A stretch of DNA of 64,000 nt from positions 5,617,501 through 5,681,500 of the forward strand of contig CM053154.1 in assembly GCA_028571685.1 (NCBI GenBank). Direction: 5' to 3'. Origin of the DNA: Heterohyrax brucei (taxonomy: Eukaryota > Chordata > Mammalia > Hyracoidea > Procaviidae). This document shows, piece by piece, positions 34,790 to 45,740 of the stretch (its first letter is position 1; every line of letters begins with the position of its first letter). The notes below the pieces were generated by a model, which searched no databases, was not told the origin of the DNA, and saw nothing but the letters and a program-made list of their open reading frames with translations. Position numbers and translations under genes: made by a program.

Positions 34790-35135
34790 ACGGAGGGAAG
34801 GAGAGAGCAGGGAGGTGGAGAGCAGAGGGAGGCCTAAGGGAAGGGAGACAGAGGGAGAAGAAGGGAAGGGGAGGGAGAGGGAAGACAGGTGGGAGGGAGG
34901 GAGAGTGCAGGAGGGAGGGGGGAGGAGGGAGGGGAGAGAAGAGAGGGGGAGGAGGGAAGAGGAGGGGGGCAGGGAGGGGAGAGGGGGAGGGGAGGGGGAA
35001 GGAGGAGAGGAGGTGAAAGGGAAGGGGGAAGGAAAGGGGGAGGGGAAGGGAAGAGGGGAGGGGAGGAGGGAGAGGGGGAAGAGCGTGGGAGGGAGGAGGA
35101 AGAGGGGAGGAGAGGGGAGGGAGGGGCAGACAGAC
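34790..35135. repeat. Long homopurine (GA/GGA) tract
   Basis: About 345 bases of G and A with few interruptions. Uninterrupted purine runs include roughly 34909-34969, 34971-35013 and 35015-35083. On the DOCK1 transcript this is a C/U-only tract. Long frames of R/G/E or P/S/L across it are compositional artefacts. Confidence 0.95.
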
Positions 35136-35918
35136 AGCTGGCTCTCCTCTCAATCTGGGCCTGGATAGGCGAGGCCTGGCAAACTGGTGTCCCACGCGGA
35201 GTGGCTGAGTTCGTGCTGGCACAGGTGATGAGAACCGAGGAAGAAGACACGTCTGAGAAGAGGGCTTCAGGCCACACCTTAGAACCACACCAGGTGCTTT
35301 GGGGAGTACTCCTGGTCAGCTAAATCAGAGGCAGCACCCGTTGGGGCAAGGTGGCACCAGGCGAAGGTCCTTAAGACACACGACCAGTAAGGTCGCCAAT
35401 GCATTCAGATCTCCACACGGGCAAAGCCAAGGCCCTGACATGTGCACAGAAGGTGAACCCCAGAATCCTGTAAATGAGACCACTCCACAGCCTGCCACTG
35501 AGGCAAAGCCAAGTTTAGTTAAGGCAACATAAATCATTAATTAAAAAGGAATGCTGCAGAGGCATATACTCTTAAGCTGTTTTTACTTAAAATGAGCAAA
35601 GCACTAGAAATTCTTTGTCATGTAAATGGAAAAGCCATCAGTCAGGAGGTTTGAGAAGTTCCTGTCTGAGCCTCCTCATGGACTTCCCAAAGACTGGCAA
35701 GCCATCACAGCTGGGATCACACAGCATTTCACAGAAGGGGACACTGATGTCCTGGGGAATAGGGAGCACGGTTGCGGTCACCACCTGTCTGACACGGGAG
35801 CCTACCATGGGCATCCTGGGCACAATTACCAGGTGGCCATCGAAGTGAGCAAGGTGCATCCAGTGGCCTAAGGCTGAACAACGACCAATCCCTTCTTCCT
35901 TCTAGGAGGCGTGCTTAC

Positions 35919-36005
35919 CATGAAGACAGACTTGACCTCAAACCACCTCAAAATCCCCGGGAGTTTATAGGCAGTTGTGTAGATGGTTCTCTCAATCCAC
36001 ATATT
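35919..36005 (-). CDS. DOCK1: DOCK1 exon 8 of window: DHR-2 lobe B to C boundary
   Basis: 87 bases, 29 codons in phase 0: [20 protein letters not shown] then WFEVKSVFM. The WIERT...PGILRWFEV segment is strongly conserved among DOCK-A/B proteins. Acceptor tgcag, donor GTAAGC. About human residues 1456-1484. Confidence 0.97.
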
Positions 36006-38489
36006 CTGCAAAGAAAATATGCATCATGTCAGCAGAAGGATGACAGGTGTAGTTCCAATGGAGAAAGGACCTGGCTATCAGTGGTGTCCCTAGAGCTGGT
36101 GTCACCAGTGCAGACACCCACGGCGTCACCCTTGCCCCACAGACTTCCTCTCCTTACAGGCATGTGAAATCTTTTGTAACAGTCTCTGTTTTAACATTCC
36201 TTATGAATCGAAATTCCTGCACAGCAATCCTCCTTTACCCACTACTTGATTCTCAGAAGATACTGACACAGGTTCACAAACACTAGTTACCACAACACTG
36301 TAGCTAAAACACCAGCAACTCTGACAAAATCGGGTCTACACAGGCACCAGCAGGAAGACAACAGCGCAGTGTCAGAGCAGGTACGGACGCAACCATTTGA
36401 TGCGATCCCAGAGCTTCACCCCTGTGGGACTTGGGGTATCAAGCCACCACACCAGGTGTCAGGCCTGGGCTGGGGGGAGAGGTCTCCCAGCCGCTACCTT
36501 TGATGCCCAGCTCCCTGCAGAGGGCTAGAGACCGGCGTCTGGGTACCACGGGTCAGGGCAGATTAACCAGTAAACAGCAGTCACAGCTGGTTTACTGACT
36601 AAGCTGCAGAGTACAATCCTCATCTCTGATATGGCAAAAAGGAGGTCAAACTGTGCACGACAGATCAGCGAATAAGACAACGAGGCCTGTGCACACCTTG
36701 CTCACTGGGTTGTCTGGTCGTGCTGTGGGATGGGGCCCCCCAACACTTGTCCAGAAGCACACAGCTTTGTCAGGCATGAGAAGAACTAAACCTGGCAACA
36801 TCTAAAAGCTTCGTCCCTGTGTGAGGCCCTAACGGGGCCATGAGGGGATTTGGGGTGACTCAGAAGAACGCAGCCTCGGCAGCTCGCATGTCAGGAGTCC
36901 AGGCTATTCTTAGCTCTGCCCCGATCAGCTCTGCGCCCTTCAGCAACGTGCTCGGCCTCCTTGCGTCTATTTCTTCACAGTATAAGAATATACATACTGG
37001 CCAGATGCGAGCAGTGAGGGAAATGCAAGAACTGTCCACAAAGCCCACAGCCAAGAGGTATACACAAACGACAGCATCACTGGGGGGACGATGACAGTCA
37101 GAGGTGTAGGTGGCTCAGACAGCCTACCTTCCCACTGGTGTCCAAGTGTGCAGCACCTAGGCTGCCTCCAATTCCCTGCTATTACAGAAAATGTTGCAGT
37201 GACCGGCCCCAAACAGGTCCAGGTGCCAGCATCACCAAGACATGAGGTCCTGTTCTGGAAATAACCAGAACGCAAGGATGGAGAAAGGGTTCCTGCAGGA
37301 CGCACACGGTGAGCCTCGGCGGCTGAGGGGAAGGTTAGAGGTTCGAGTCCATCCAGAAGCACTGAAGAGGAAAGGCCTGGTGATCTGCTTCTGAAAAACC
37401 AGCCACTGAGCGCCCTGTGGAGCAGGACACATGTGGGGTCGCCAGGAGTCAGGGTCTGGGCTGGAGAAGATGCTAGAATCCACTGGCACAGACTCTGAGT
37501 TGACACACAAGGTAGCTGGGCTCAGGGCAGGCTGGGAGTTCCCTGGTGTTGCTTCCCTGGACTGCAATAGGAGACGGGAGGACTGCAGGGACTCAGGGGA
37601 CTGACAGGAATTGGGGGACTTCATGGGGTGTGTGGGTGGAGGGCCTGCTCCACTGAAGGGACCCTGCTATAGGTGTCCTTGGCTGCCCCTGGGGTCCCAC
37701 TTGTGAATTCCTGCAGGCAGACGCTTCCACCCAGCAGGCTGGGGACAGCCTCTCCACGGGTGCTGGTTTCCCTTGGGGTCCCAGAGAGAAGGTCTTCCGA
37801 GATGGGCCTGTGGGGGGCTTTTCCCACCAAGGTCTTCAGGGGAGGCAGAGGTGGAAACACCTGCTTTTTATAAACGGCTTTCTTTGATAACTCATAAAGA
37901 CAGAATCCATTAAGCCAGTGGTTGTCTATTTTTAAAACAGCTACCGGAAGCTGTTAATATTTCATTACGGTAACACGGTGGTTTTCATGGGGAATATCTG
38001 GCAATGTCTAGAGACGTTTTTGGTGGTCACACAGGGGATGCTATTGGCATGTGGCAGGAAGAAGCCGGGGATGCTGCCCAGTAGCCCACGGTGCACAGAC
38101 TACCCCACAACAAAGAACTATCTGCCCACAAACAGGGCCTTCCACTACAGGGAAGTCTCAGGTCCCAGGTGGTGGCACAGGACTCAGGGTCCTAGGCTCT
38201 GTTCACCTCCCACCTGCCCTGTCACCTGCAGAAAGTCCCGTTACAGTTCTACACACAGAACTAGAGGCAAGCGCTTCTGCTGCCACCCCAGGGCTTGTGG
38301 GACAGCCACCACAGACACACACAGGAGGGGAGGTACGGCCAGCATGCAGGCACCAGATGGTAACAGTCAACTGAACTTGAAGGAGCAAGACATGAGGGTC
38401 TCTACACGTCAACAGATAAAGACATTTAATTCCTCACTTCTCCACAGGCGGTTCTTGTTGGAAGCAGGGCTGATCGATGATTTACTTAC
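36006..38489. other. Intron between exons 7 and 8 (2.5 kb)
   Basis: One AfroSINE-like copy at 37295-37490. The rest (36010-37290 and 37500-38480) shows no gene, RNA or tandem repeat that I recognise. Confidence 0.65.
37295..37490 (+). mobile_element. AfroSINE, long form
   Basis: Has a tRNA-type B-box (ggttcgagtcc at 37340-37350), then 'gaggaaaggcctggtgatct' and 'gcttctgaaaaaccagccac', ending 'acatgtggggtcgccaggag'. Confidence 0.75.
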
Positions 38490-38574
38490 TGCAAATTCAT
38501 TGTCTGGGTTTTTCTCTCCTTTCCGGACTGGCCGAGAATATTCAAATCGCTGCACCTCATTCACCCTGTAAAAA
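38490..38574 (-). CDS. DOCK1: DOCK1 exon 7 of window: DHR-2 lobe B
   Basis: 85 bases: T completing the split Ser codon, then 28 codons FYRVNEVQRFEYSRPVRKGE ... NPDNEFA. Acceptor tacag, donor GTAAGT. The joined sequence SEQIVSFYRVNEVQ is the expected DOCK1 reading. Human has, as I recall, PIRKG where this copy has PVRKG. About human residues 1428-1455. Confidence 0.97.
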
Positions 38575-39544
38575 CTGTAAAGAAACACACACATCATTAG
38601 ACACTCAGCCAGCCAAAAAGCCGACCTGCTCATAGATGTGGGGATCATCCTCGGGAGAGGTCACCAGAACCTGTAAAATATCCCCAGCCTCGATCAGCGG
38701 TGACAGCAGTGGCCTCTTCTCCCCACCAACCTTGGAAGAGCTATGTTGGCAGGTGGACAAATTAACTGGAGCTTTTGCCTCGGCCTGGTCCCTGCCAACC
38801 CTCGAGGGAGAAGAGCCACTGAGCAAGAGAGCAACGGGGGAAAACAGAAAAGGCGAAGCGAAGGTGACGAGAGAGGCGCCTGTGCTCTCCATTTATGTGT
38901 GTGTCTTTTTTTTAGGAGTTGCATGCTTTAGCTTCAAGAATGCAAAATACAGACTCTACATTCATCAAAACAGAGGCCGGGGCAGAAGAGCCTGCCTGCC
39001 TCCTCTGGGGAAGGCTGTATGGGAGGCAGGTGTCGGAGGTCAGGCCCTGTCTTCACTGAAACGCGGCTGGACGTATCTCAGCACTTTCCATGGTTCACGA
39101 CTGGCCCTCTAGGGAAAGACACAGCAAAACTGAAAATGTACGACACGTGAAAGCCGCCCCCTACAGACGCGCAGAGTCCTGGGTTTCCTTCCGTTATGGC
39201 TGTTGTGAGTTCAGAGAGACGGCAGTGAAGACGGTGGAGACATAAGCCTTCAATCTGCAAGACACTGAATAAGCAGATCCAGAGGAACATCAGGCCTCGA
39301 TGAGCGGAGCTTGTTCACCAGCACAGGAACCAGACAGAGAAGCCTCCACATCAAAGAAACATCTGCTGGAGGAGGGTGTTTCCGCCAGGGCTAAGTCAGG
39401 CGCAGTGCAATTAGGAGGCATAAAATCTGACTGCAATCTGGACAGCTGGCTTGTGAGTGAGACACACCCCATAACCCCACCTGATGTCATCACCTTGTGG
39501 GAGAGGTGGAGCTTTCTTCTCCAGAAGCAAACACTCAAAACCCT

Positions 39545-39750
39545 TTTACATCCTGTTGCATCGAGTCAATTCTGATTCCTGGTGACACTGGAGGACACAG
39601 CAGCACGGCCCCGTGGCATTTCCCAGGCTGTCATCCTCATGGAAACAGGCAGTCACATCTCTCTCAAGAGGAGTAGCTGGTGGGCTTGAGCTACTGACTT
39701 TTTGGTTAGCCCTGAGGGCTTAACCACTGCACCACCATGGCTCCTGCAAG
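39545..39750 (-). mobile_element. AfroSINE
   Basis: Plus strand: 'ctgttgcatcgagtcaattc', 'gtagctggtgggcttgagct', 'actttttggttagccctgag' and 'ccactgcaccaccatggctc'. Complete reverse-oriented copy with an internal insertion-like stretch. Confidence 0.8.
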
Positions 39751-39864
39751 TCCCCTTTACTGTATTTCTAACCAGGGAGGCTCTGTACAGCTCAGAGGTT
39801 CTAACTCAGTCATCAACGGTGGGGTTGGACCAGTATGCCACCAGGAACGTACACAGGTGGTCCC

Positions 39865-40010
39865 AGGTCTCTGGGGGCCTTGGTTAGCACACATGGTTAA
39901 TATCTCAGCTGCTGACCTGGAAGGGTGGGAGGTGTGAGTCCTCTCAGAGGCAATGCAGAAAAAAGCCTGGCAATCTGCTTCCAAAATGCAGCACCGTCCC
40001 TCTGACACAG
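39865..40010 (+). mobile_element. AfroSINE-like, long form (fragment)
   Basis: Reads 'ccttggttagcacacatggt', 'ctcagctgctgacctggaag', then 'aaaaagcctggcaatctgct', matching the longer AfroSINE form with the 'ggcctggcgatctgcttc' block. Confidence 0.6.
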
Positions 40011-40316
40011 AGGGGGGGGGTCTCTGCGCGTCACAGACAGCTGGTTTACAGGGCACCCCACACCACTCTGTAGATCTGAGCCCAGAGGGCCTCCTCCTCC
40101 TGCATCCCGAGTGCTCACTGGCTGCCAACCTCAGATGGGCAGAGCCCGAGACCGCAGCCGCAGGTGCCAGCTCCTGCCTCCGCCTGTCTGGCCTTGGGAG
40201 GCACTGGCTTCCCTTGCTCTTCGAGGTGGACGGAAAGAACACGTGCCAAGCTAACAAAAGGCTAACTTCCACCCTCTGCTGACCGTCCTCCTGTGTGAGA
40301 AAAATAAGACGTTTAC

Positions 40317-40395
40317 CTGACAATTTGTTCCGAAACGGGCCTGTGAAATTTCGGGGGCAAATCGAGCTTGGGCTTGACTGTGAAGCACTGAATGT
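40317..40395 (-). CDS. DOCK1: DOCK1 exon 6 of window: DHR-2 lobe B
   Basis: 79 bases: AC completing Tyr, 25 codons ([20 protein letters not shown] ... EQIV), then AG of a split Ser codon completed by exon 7. Acceptor atcag, donor GTAAAC. The splice from exon 5 restores QYIQCFTV, which confirms the 111-base intron. About human residues 1401-1427. Confidence 0.96.
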
Positions 40396-40506
40396 CTGAT
40401 AAGGGGCTAAGGACAATACGCAGGGAGGGTGTCGCCCCGGGGCAGCCCCTACAGATGACCAGCCATCCACCAGCCCCACCGCCATGGGGTCCGACTTCTA
40501 GGATAC
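40396..40506 (-). other. Very short DOCK1 intron (111 bases)
   Basis: Lies between exons 5 and 6, with donor GTATCC and acceptor ccttatcag. The length is divisible by three and no stop codon interrupts the incoming frame, so retention would insert 37 residues in frame (between Gln of SPGQ and Ile of IQCF, altering the split codon from Tyr to Cys). Confidence 0.93.
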
Positions 40507-40648
40507 ACTGGCCAGGGGAGTTTTTAATATCGTCGCCGGGTGGGGACGTCGTCTTCATTTTCTCAGCGTTTGGGAACTGCGTTAAGAGCCGCGCTTCGAA
40601 ATCCTCCCGGCGTTCGTACTCCTTCCCCCGGTAGATAAAGACTTTCCC
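40507..40648 (-). CDS. DOCK1: DOCK1 exon 5 of window: DHR-2 lobe B
   Basis: 142 bases: 47 codons ([20 protein letters not shown] ... [10 protein letters not shown]) plus one base of a split Tyr codon. The strand-rich [19 protein letters not shown] is a hallmark of DOCK-A subfamily lobe B. Acceptor ttccag, donor GTATCC. The split T joins AC of exon 6 to make Tyr, giving GQYIQCF as in human. About human residues 1354-1400. Confidence 0.97.
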
Positions 40649-41073
40649 CTGGAAACAAAGACACTTATAAACAGCACTGCAGGGCCATGGATTTTTAATG
40701 GCATTTCACCTGAGAACGACCCACAACTGTGTAGTATTTATTAATGGGGAGCATAAGCCACGTAAGTTAATGCTGCCTAAACAGCTCAGGATACCATAAA
40801 CAGAAGGCTGGGGATGGTCAGTGTTCACAGTGACACCCCACTGAAACTCTGGGGAACACCAAGAGCTGCTGGAGCCCATGCAAAAGTGGCTGGGCGAGGG
40901 ACAGCTGCACACAGCCAAGCAGCTGGGCCGGTGGGCGGTGACACCCCATGTGTTCTTTGGTTGAGCCCCACATATGTAGCTTTCTCCTGCTGAAAAGAAT
41001 TTGAGGGAACCTGGCTCTAAGATGGGGCCATCTCGTGCTAGGAGACACAGCGGGGCAATGAGTGGAACCACAG

Positions 41074-41331
41074 ACAGAGCAGAAAGGTACCACGTCCTCG
41101 GCCCCCCCGATGGCAAAGGGTGGGGACAGAGCAGAAAGGTACCACGTCCTCGGCCCCTCCGATGGCAAAGGGTGGGGACAGAGCAGAAAGGTACCACGTC
41201 CTCGGCCCCTCCGATGGCAAAGGGTCGGGACAGAGCAGAAAGGTACCATGTCCTCGGCCCCCCCGATGGCAAAGGGTGGGGACAGAACAGAAAGGTACCA
41301 CGCTTTCGGACCCCCGATGGTAAAGGGTGGA
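41074..41331. repeat. 52-bp minisatellite, five copies
   Basis: Units begin at 41074, 41126, 41178, 41230 and 41282 ('acagagcagaaaggtaccac', 'gtcctcggccc', 'gatggcaaagggt'). The period is exactly 52 bases. Copies 1-4 differ at only a few positions and copy 5 is more diverged. Because 52 is not a multiple of 3 and the unit lacks stops, several frames stay open on both strands; these are not genes. Confidence 0.95.
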
Positions 41332-43077
41332 TTCAGGAGCAGGGCTTCCACTGCTGCTCAGACCTGTCACACCAGTCAACCAACGACTGGATAAGCAGAG
41401 CTGGCCCATCTGAGGACCGGGCTTGGCCTACCATCACCAACACTCCTGTCCCCCGTAGACAGCTCCTGCTGGAGAGCCTGCTGGGGTTTTTCTAGATGGT
41501 GGGGGTCCTGCCGGGTGGCTTGACTAGGACAGCCCGAGGCCGTCCTGCTGAGGCCATTTCCACTTGGGTGTAAATGTCTGTAAGCAGGGCCCTTCTCCCA
41601 GGAAGTGCCTCTTTCCATGCTCCTCCACTGACTCACCAGGAGGCACCAGGCGCCCAGCTTTCGGGGGGCGGCCCCCATCTTACTACTGCTGGTTCCCGAA
41701 GCCCACGACTCCTGCCCCATCCCATCGCACCCCACCCCACAGATGCCTGAACCTGAACCACAACTAGGCATTAAACTGGGCAAAACTAGGGGGGCAGCAG
41801 GAATAGGGTCTGGGGTCCTGATGGTCAGGGTGGGACTTACAGGGGCACTGCGGAAGGGTCCCCAGAATGCAGGCTGGTTGAATCCAGCTGCATCCATGTC
41901 TTATCATCTTGAGGGGTGCTGGTGATTTGGGGGGGTGGTAGGAAGGAGAACGGCATGATGTGGAATGAGCATATTTATGTATTTATCTCCTGCTGACTGA
42001 GCTCAAGTTAAACTTTTCTAATGAACGAATTTTCAAAAAGTAAAGCAGGATCGTGCGGTACTCAGTGACGGCATTCCTTGTCTCATCCCCGCGCATCTCA
42101 GCGATGAAGAAGACTGGAGAAGGAAGCCTTTAAGAAGGGAATGTGTATTCTTTTCACTTTGTGCTTAGGTACATCTTAAAGTGCCACCGTGCAGGGAAAA
42201 TGTTCTATTTTTCTATAAACAAAAATCATGAAACAGAAACCACGGCAATCTGTAGTCTTAATTGGAACTATAAATATGTCATGTGATCATATTTTCAAGC
42301 TGTGGAAAGCTAACTACTTCAAGAATTCTTTCAATGAGACTTAACGTGGAACAGGCCACCACGAAGCTGGCATGCATTCATTCTGATTTACTTTGGAAGA
42401 AATACGTCCCGACAGAAGTGAACAGAAAGGCTTTAACAGAAACACTCTCCAGTTAAGATGCGACCCTGACCCCCTTTTCTTTTCCAGACACGTCAGTTAC
42501 CCCTCACTCAGAAGCTGGGCCTTCAAACAGGAAAACAAGGGAAGGATGCACTTACAAACAAGGACATTTCTGCCTGGAAGAAGCTATCAATATTAACATG
42601 AGTGCAAAAAAAAAAAAAGTGGAGGTCGACCAAAGAAAGAGACAGTGAGCTGGCTCCTGGGGGCCACTCTCCTCTCCTGTAGCTGCGTTTAGGGACCAAA
42701 CAGCCGCTCCCTTTTTCTCTGCCGGTGCCACCACTGGAGTGACCCTTAACAGGCGGGCTGGGAAGCATAGTGAATAAATTGCCGCAGCCCCACAAAATGA
42801 TTCAGGTATGGTGACACAGTCAGTTCAATACTCATCAAGCCCACTGAAGTTTTAATTCTTTATCTTGTCCTTTGGACAGTGACGACCCAGACTCGTCACC
42901 AAGTACCACTGGGCCCCTGGCTCGGGGGCTGCAAAGCATCTCCTCTCCCCAGGAATTTTACCCACAAAGTCAGGACAGCTATTGCCTCGGGGAAAATCAG
43001 CCCATGGAGGGGGACTCAGCGATCTTAGGTCACGGTCCCTGGGGTCCACACACATGCCAGTAATCAGAACTTAGGCT

Positions 43078-43190
43078 TTCTCTCTCCTCTTTCTGCTCTC
43101 TTGATTTCTATTTCTCTCTCGGTCTACGTCTCTCTGCTGTCTCTCTCTAGTGTCTCTCCTCTCTCTCTCTGTTTTGTCTCTGTCCCACTC
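43078..43190. repeat. TC-rich simple repeat
   Basis: Alternating 'tctctc' runs broken by single changes ('gtctctctctagtgtctctc', 'ctctctctctgttttgtctc'). Confidence 0.8.
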
Positions 43191-44074
43191 ACACACGTAA
43201 GACACACATGCAGATACACACAGCTTCATGAGAGCCCGGGGGGCAATGGCTTTTTGGGGGTTTTAGCAATAACAGGTGACTTTTACTACAAGTTCATTAC
43301 TCCCTCCTGCTTCGTATTTTATTTAGAATAAAGTTTATCTTAATCCCCCCTCTAATTTAGGGACTGTAACTGCGCACCCTGCTGCATTCTGGGAAAGAAA
43401 ACTCTTCTCTGCAATCAAGGGTTCTTATCAACCGCCCTCTCCGACACACACCACCTTGGCTGCACAAGAATATCCTGACCCAGAAGTGACAGAGACAGGA
43501 CCAGACCCAGACATCCAGGCAGGATGCTGAGTCAGTGGTCGGTCAGTCCCCTTCGCACTGAGTCACTTGCTGAAGTCACATGCTGAGTGATGGTCTTTGA
43601 TATAACACCTGCTCCTGCTGATATACGAAGGGTCGAGCTCACACTACCTGTGACTCTTACAGAACTGGAAACACAGGAACCAGAGGAACACGTGCCCTGG
43701 GACTGGGCCACCTCCTGTCAGCCTATCTGCAGCAGGTAGCCAGCCCCGAGATGCAAAGCTTCTGCTCCCCTAAACCACAGGAGTCACACCCAACCTCACA
43801 GGATGGTAAGAGAAAACTGCACATCATGGGAAATGACAAGATATCATGACCCAGTGGCATCCAAGTATGCATTTCTGAGAAACTTTTCTAAATTCTGCTA
43901 GCGGGACTGTCAGCATCTTCTCACACAATTTTCCCATTGGGCACATGTGTGGATTGAGACACCAGCTTCTGCAGACTGCATCCATCCTATGTCACACAGC
44001 AGGGAACAGTCCATAGGGGAGAGGGGCTCCAACATCTGGGCTACAAAAAAAAACCCCTTCTGATTTCATATTTT

Positions 44075-44514
44075 TGGGTATTGAATTGTGTCCCTCCAAA
44101 CATCTGTGTAGCAATTTGGCTGGGTCGTGATTTGGGGTATTCTGTGAACCCCGTCTCCATGATGCTAATTTGGGAGGACGGTCAGTAGTCGTGTTAGTGT
44201 GGCAGTACTCAGAGTGTGAGACTGTGTTGTGCCTTGAGGCAGTCTCTTGTGATATAAAGCTGGCAGAGAGACTTGGGAACCTAGTACCACCAAGAAGCAC
44301 TGGGAAGAGCAGAGCACATCCTTTAAAAAGGACCAGGGGTCCCTGGGCCTCAGAAGCTTCCAGTACAGGGGAAAACTGATGGCAGAGACCTTCCTCCAGA
44401 CCAACAGAGACAGCCTTTCCCTGGAGCTGACACTCTCAATTTGGACTGCTAGCCCACTAGACTGGGACAGAATAAAATTTCTCTGTTATAGCAGCACTAG
44501 ATGAACAAGACGCA
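44075..44514 (+). mobile_element. MaLR-like solo LTR (same family as 53652 and 58827)
   Basis: Begins 'tgggtattgaattgtgtccc' and 'gtgtagcaatttggctgggt' and ends 'gttatagcagcactagatga' then 'acaagacgca'. Antisense to DOCK1, no internal genes. Confidence 0.7.
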
Positions 44515-44740
44515 TATTATTCAAAATAAACATAAACCTCAGAGCAGAGCTGTTTTTAGGAAGAATTAGATAATTTACACATAATATTAAGACTGTCAGC
44601 ACCCTCTGGGACCCCAGACACACCTCAGATCTAAGAGAGGAGGCAGACCAGAGACACTAAGTCTAGGGCCTTCCTGGGAATGAAAGGTCCTGTCTCCCAT
44701 TGAGCTATCTAGGTGCAGACGAAGCACAATTAATATTTAC

Positions 44741-44845
44741 CCGAAGGAAAGTGGGCAGCCCTTGTCCGTAGTAGCCAACGGCAAAGTAGTCGGGCTTGGG
44801 TCGTATCACTTTGACAATGTTTTCATAGAACTGCGCCTGCTTTTT
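44741..44845 (-). CDS. DOCK1: DOCK1 exon 4 of window: DHR-2 lobe B
   Basis: 105 bases, 35 codons in phase 0, starting [18 protein letters not shown] and ending [19 protein letters not shown] begins the beta-rich lobe B, which contacts the GTPase. Acceptor ttccag, donor GTAAAT. Human DOCK1 has, as I recall, GFPTFLR where this copy has GLPTFLR, a conservative change. About human residues 1319-1353. Confidence 0.97.
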
Positions 44846-45159
44846 CTGGAAGCAAAGAAAAGAAAACAGACTTTCAGGTTGGCAGAGAGTATTCAAGCCG
44901 CTGTTGTTCTGGATTTTTCCGTGGGGGCATCTTCAAGCTTTGGAGGGTGGGGGAGCGGAGGGGGAGGCACAGGCAGTCTGCCAACCTGGTGCCCACTCTG
45001 CTTCCACACCCCCTCTGTCACTCGGGCCAAAGAGGCCACGTTCAGCAATCAAGTGTAACTTACTGGTGTTTCCAGTAACAGAAGAGGTGTCACCCAAATA
45101 GTTCTCATGATGAGATGGTAGAGCTTAACAACTTAATCAGTGGGTCTGGGTCAGATACA

Positions 45160-45330
45160 GAAACCTTGGTGGTGTACCAGTTAAGTGGTACGGGGGCTAA
45201 CCAAAAGGCTGGTGCTTCCAGTCTGCCAGGTGCCCCTTGCGAACTCTGTGCGGGCAGCTCTACTCTGACCTGTAAGATCACTGTGAGTCAGAACCGATGC
45301 GACAGCCCTCGGTTTGGGTTTTATATACAT
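45160..45330 (+). mobile_element. AfroSINE
   Basis: Contains 'ccttggtggtgtaccagtta', 'ggctaaccaaaaggctggtg' and the tail 'tcactgtgagtcagaaccga', ending 'cggtttgggttttatata'. Confidence 0.8.
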
Positions 45331-45434
45331 ATATATATCACATATCAGGATACATTAATAAAAGAAGAATGTAAAGGAATAAAACTGTTCTTCTGTAAGT
45401 TAATGGTAAACATTTCTACGTTTGTAAGGTTCCC

Positions 45435-45600
45435 ATGCTTGTTGACACTGAGCTTGTTCCGACTCATGGAACTCTCATGTGTCACAACTGTGCCCTGTAG
45501 CATTTTCTTGGATGTCATCTCCGCAGAAGCAGACTGCAGGACCTTCTTCTGCAGGGCTGCTGGCTAAGTTCACACAGCCAACCTTTAGGCTAGCCATCAA
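45435..45600 (-). mobile_element. AfroSINE-like fragment
   Basis: Reads 'cttgttccgactcatggaac' and later 'cacagccaacctttaggcta', a reverse-oriented diverged copy. Confidence 0.55.
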
Positions 45601-45617
45601 TAGCATATTAGTCACAC

Positions 45618-45740
45618 CACCTAAAAAACCCCAAAACCAAACTCGGTGCCGTCGAGGGGATTCCGACTCATAGCGACCCTACAGGACGGAGCAGAACTAC
45701 TCCACAGAGTTTCAAGGAACGCCTGGCAGATCTGACCTTA
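45618..45740 (-). mobile_element. AfroSINE (3' half)
   Basis: Plus strand: 'aaaaccaaactcggtgccgt', 'cgaggggattccgactcata' and 'ctacaggacggagcagaact'. This is one of the best-preserved AfroSINE tails in the window. Confidence 0.85.

Larger units (their letters stand above)
31971..35918. other. Intron between exons 8 and 9 (3.9 kb)
   Basis: Unusually rich in tandem repeats: a purine tract (34790-35135), degenerate minisatellites (32742-32910, 33145-33350) and a 58-bp alternating purine/pyrimidine array (32225-32560). An A-tailed interspersed repeat lies at 34440-34776. Nothing else recognised in 33350-34440 or 35140-35910. Confidence 0.75.
38575..40316. other. Intron between exons 6 and 7 (1.7 kb)
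   Basis: Contains two AfroSINE-like copies in opposite orientation (39545-39750 and 39865-40010) and a G-run near 40011-40019. An open frame of 242 codons on minus across 39757-40485 mixes intron, SINE and exon 6 and is not a protein. Nothing recognised in 38600-39540. Confidence 0.7.
40649..44740. other. Intron between exons 4 and 5 (4.1 kb)
   Basis: Contains a 52-bp minisatellite close to exon 5, an LTR-like element at 44075-44514, a TC-rich patch near 43080-43190 and an A-run at 42606. The stretches 41340-43080 and 43200-44070 hold nothing I can identify. Confidence 0.7.

Noticed and set aside
34731-35323. Long R/G/E-rich (plus) and P/S/L-rich (minus) frames
   Set aside because: Artefacts of the homopurine tract; no start context, homology or splice evidence.
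37340-37350. tRNA-like B-box as a possible tRNA gene
   Set aside because: It sits in an AfroSINE head; there is no cloverleaf with a paired acceptor stem. No tRNA, rRNA or CRISPR-like array was seen in the window.
39757-40485. Minus-strand frame of 242 codons
   Set aside because: Only the part at 40317-40395 is exon; the rest is intron and AfroSINE read by chance.
40706-41495. Overlapping frames of 110-188 codons with internal peptide repeats on both strands
   Set aside because: The 52-bp minisatellite has no stops and a period not divisible by three, so several frames remain open at once.
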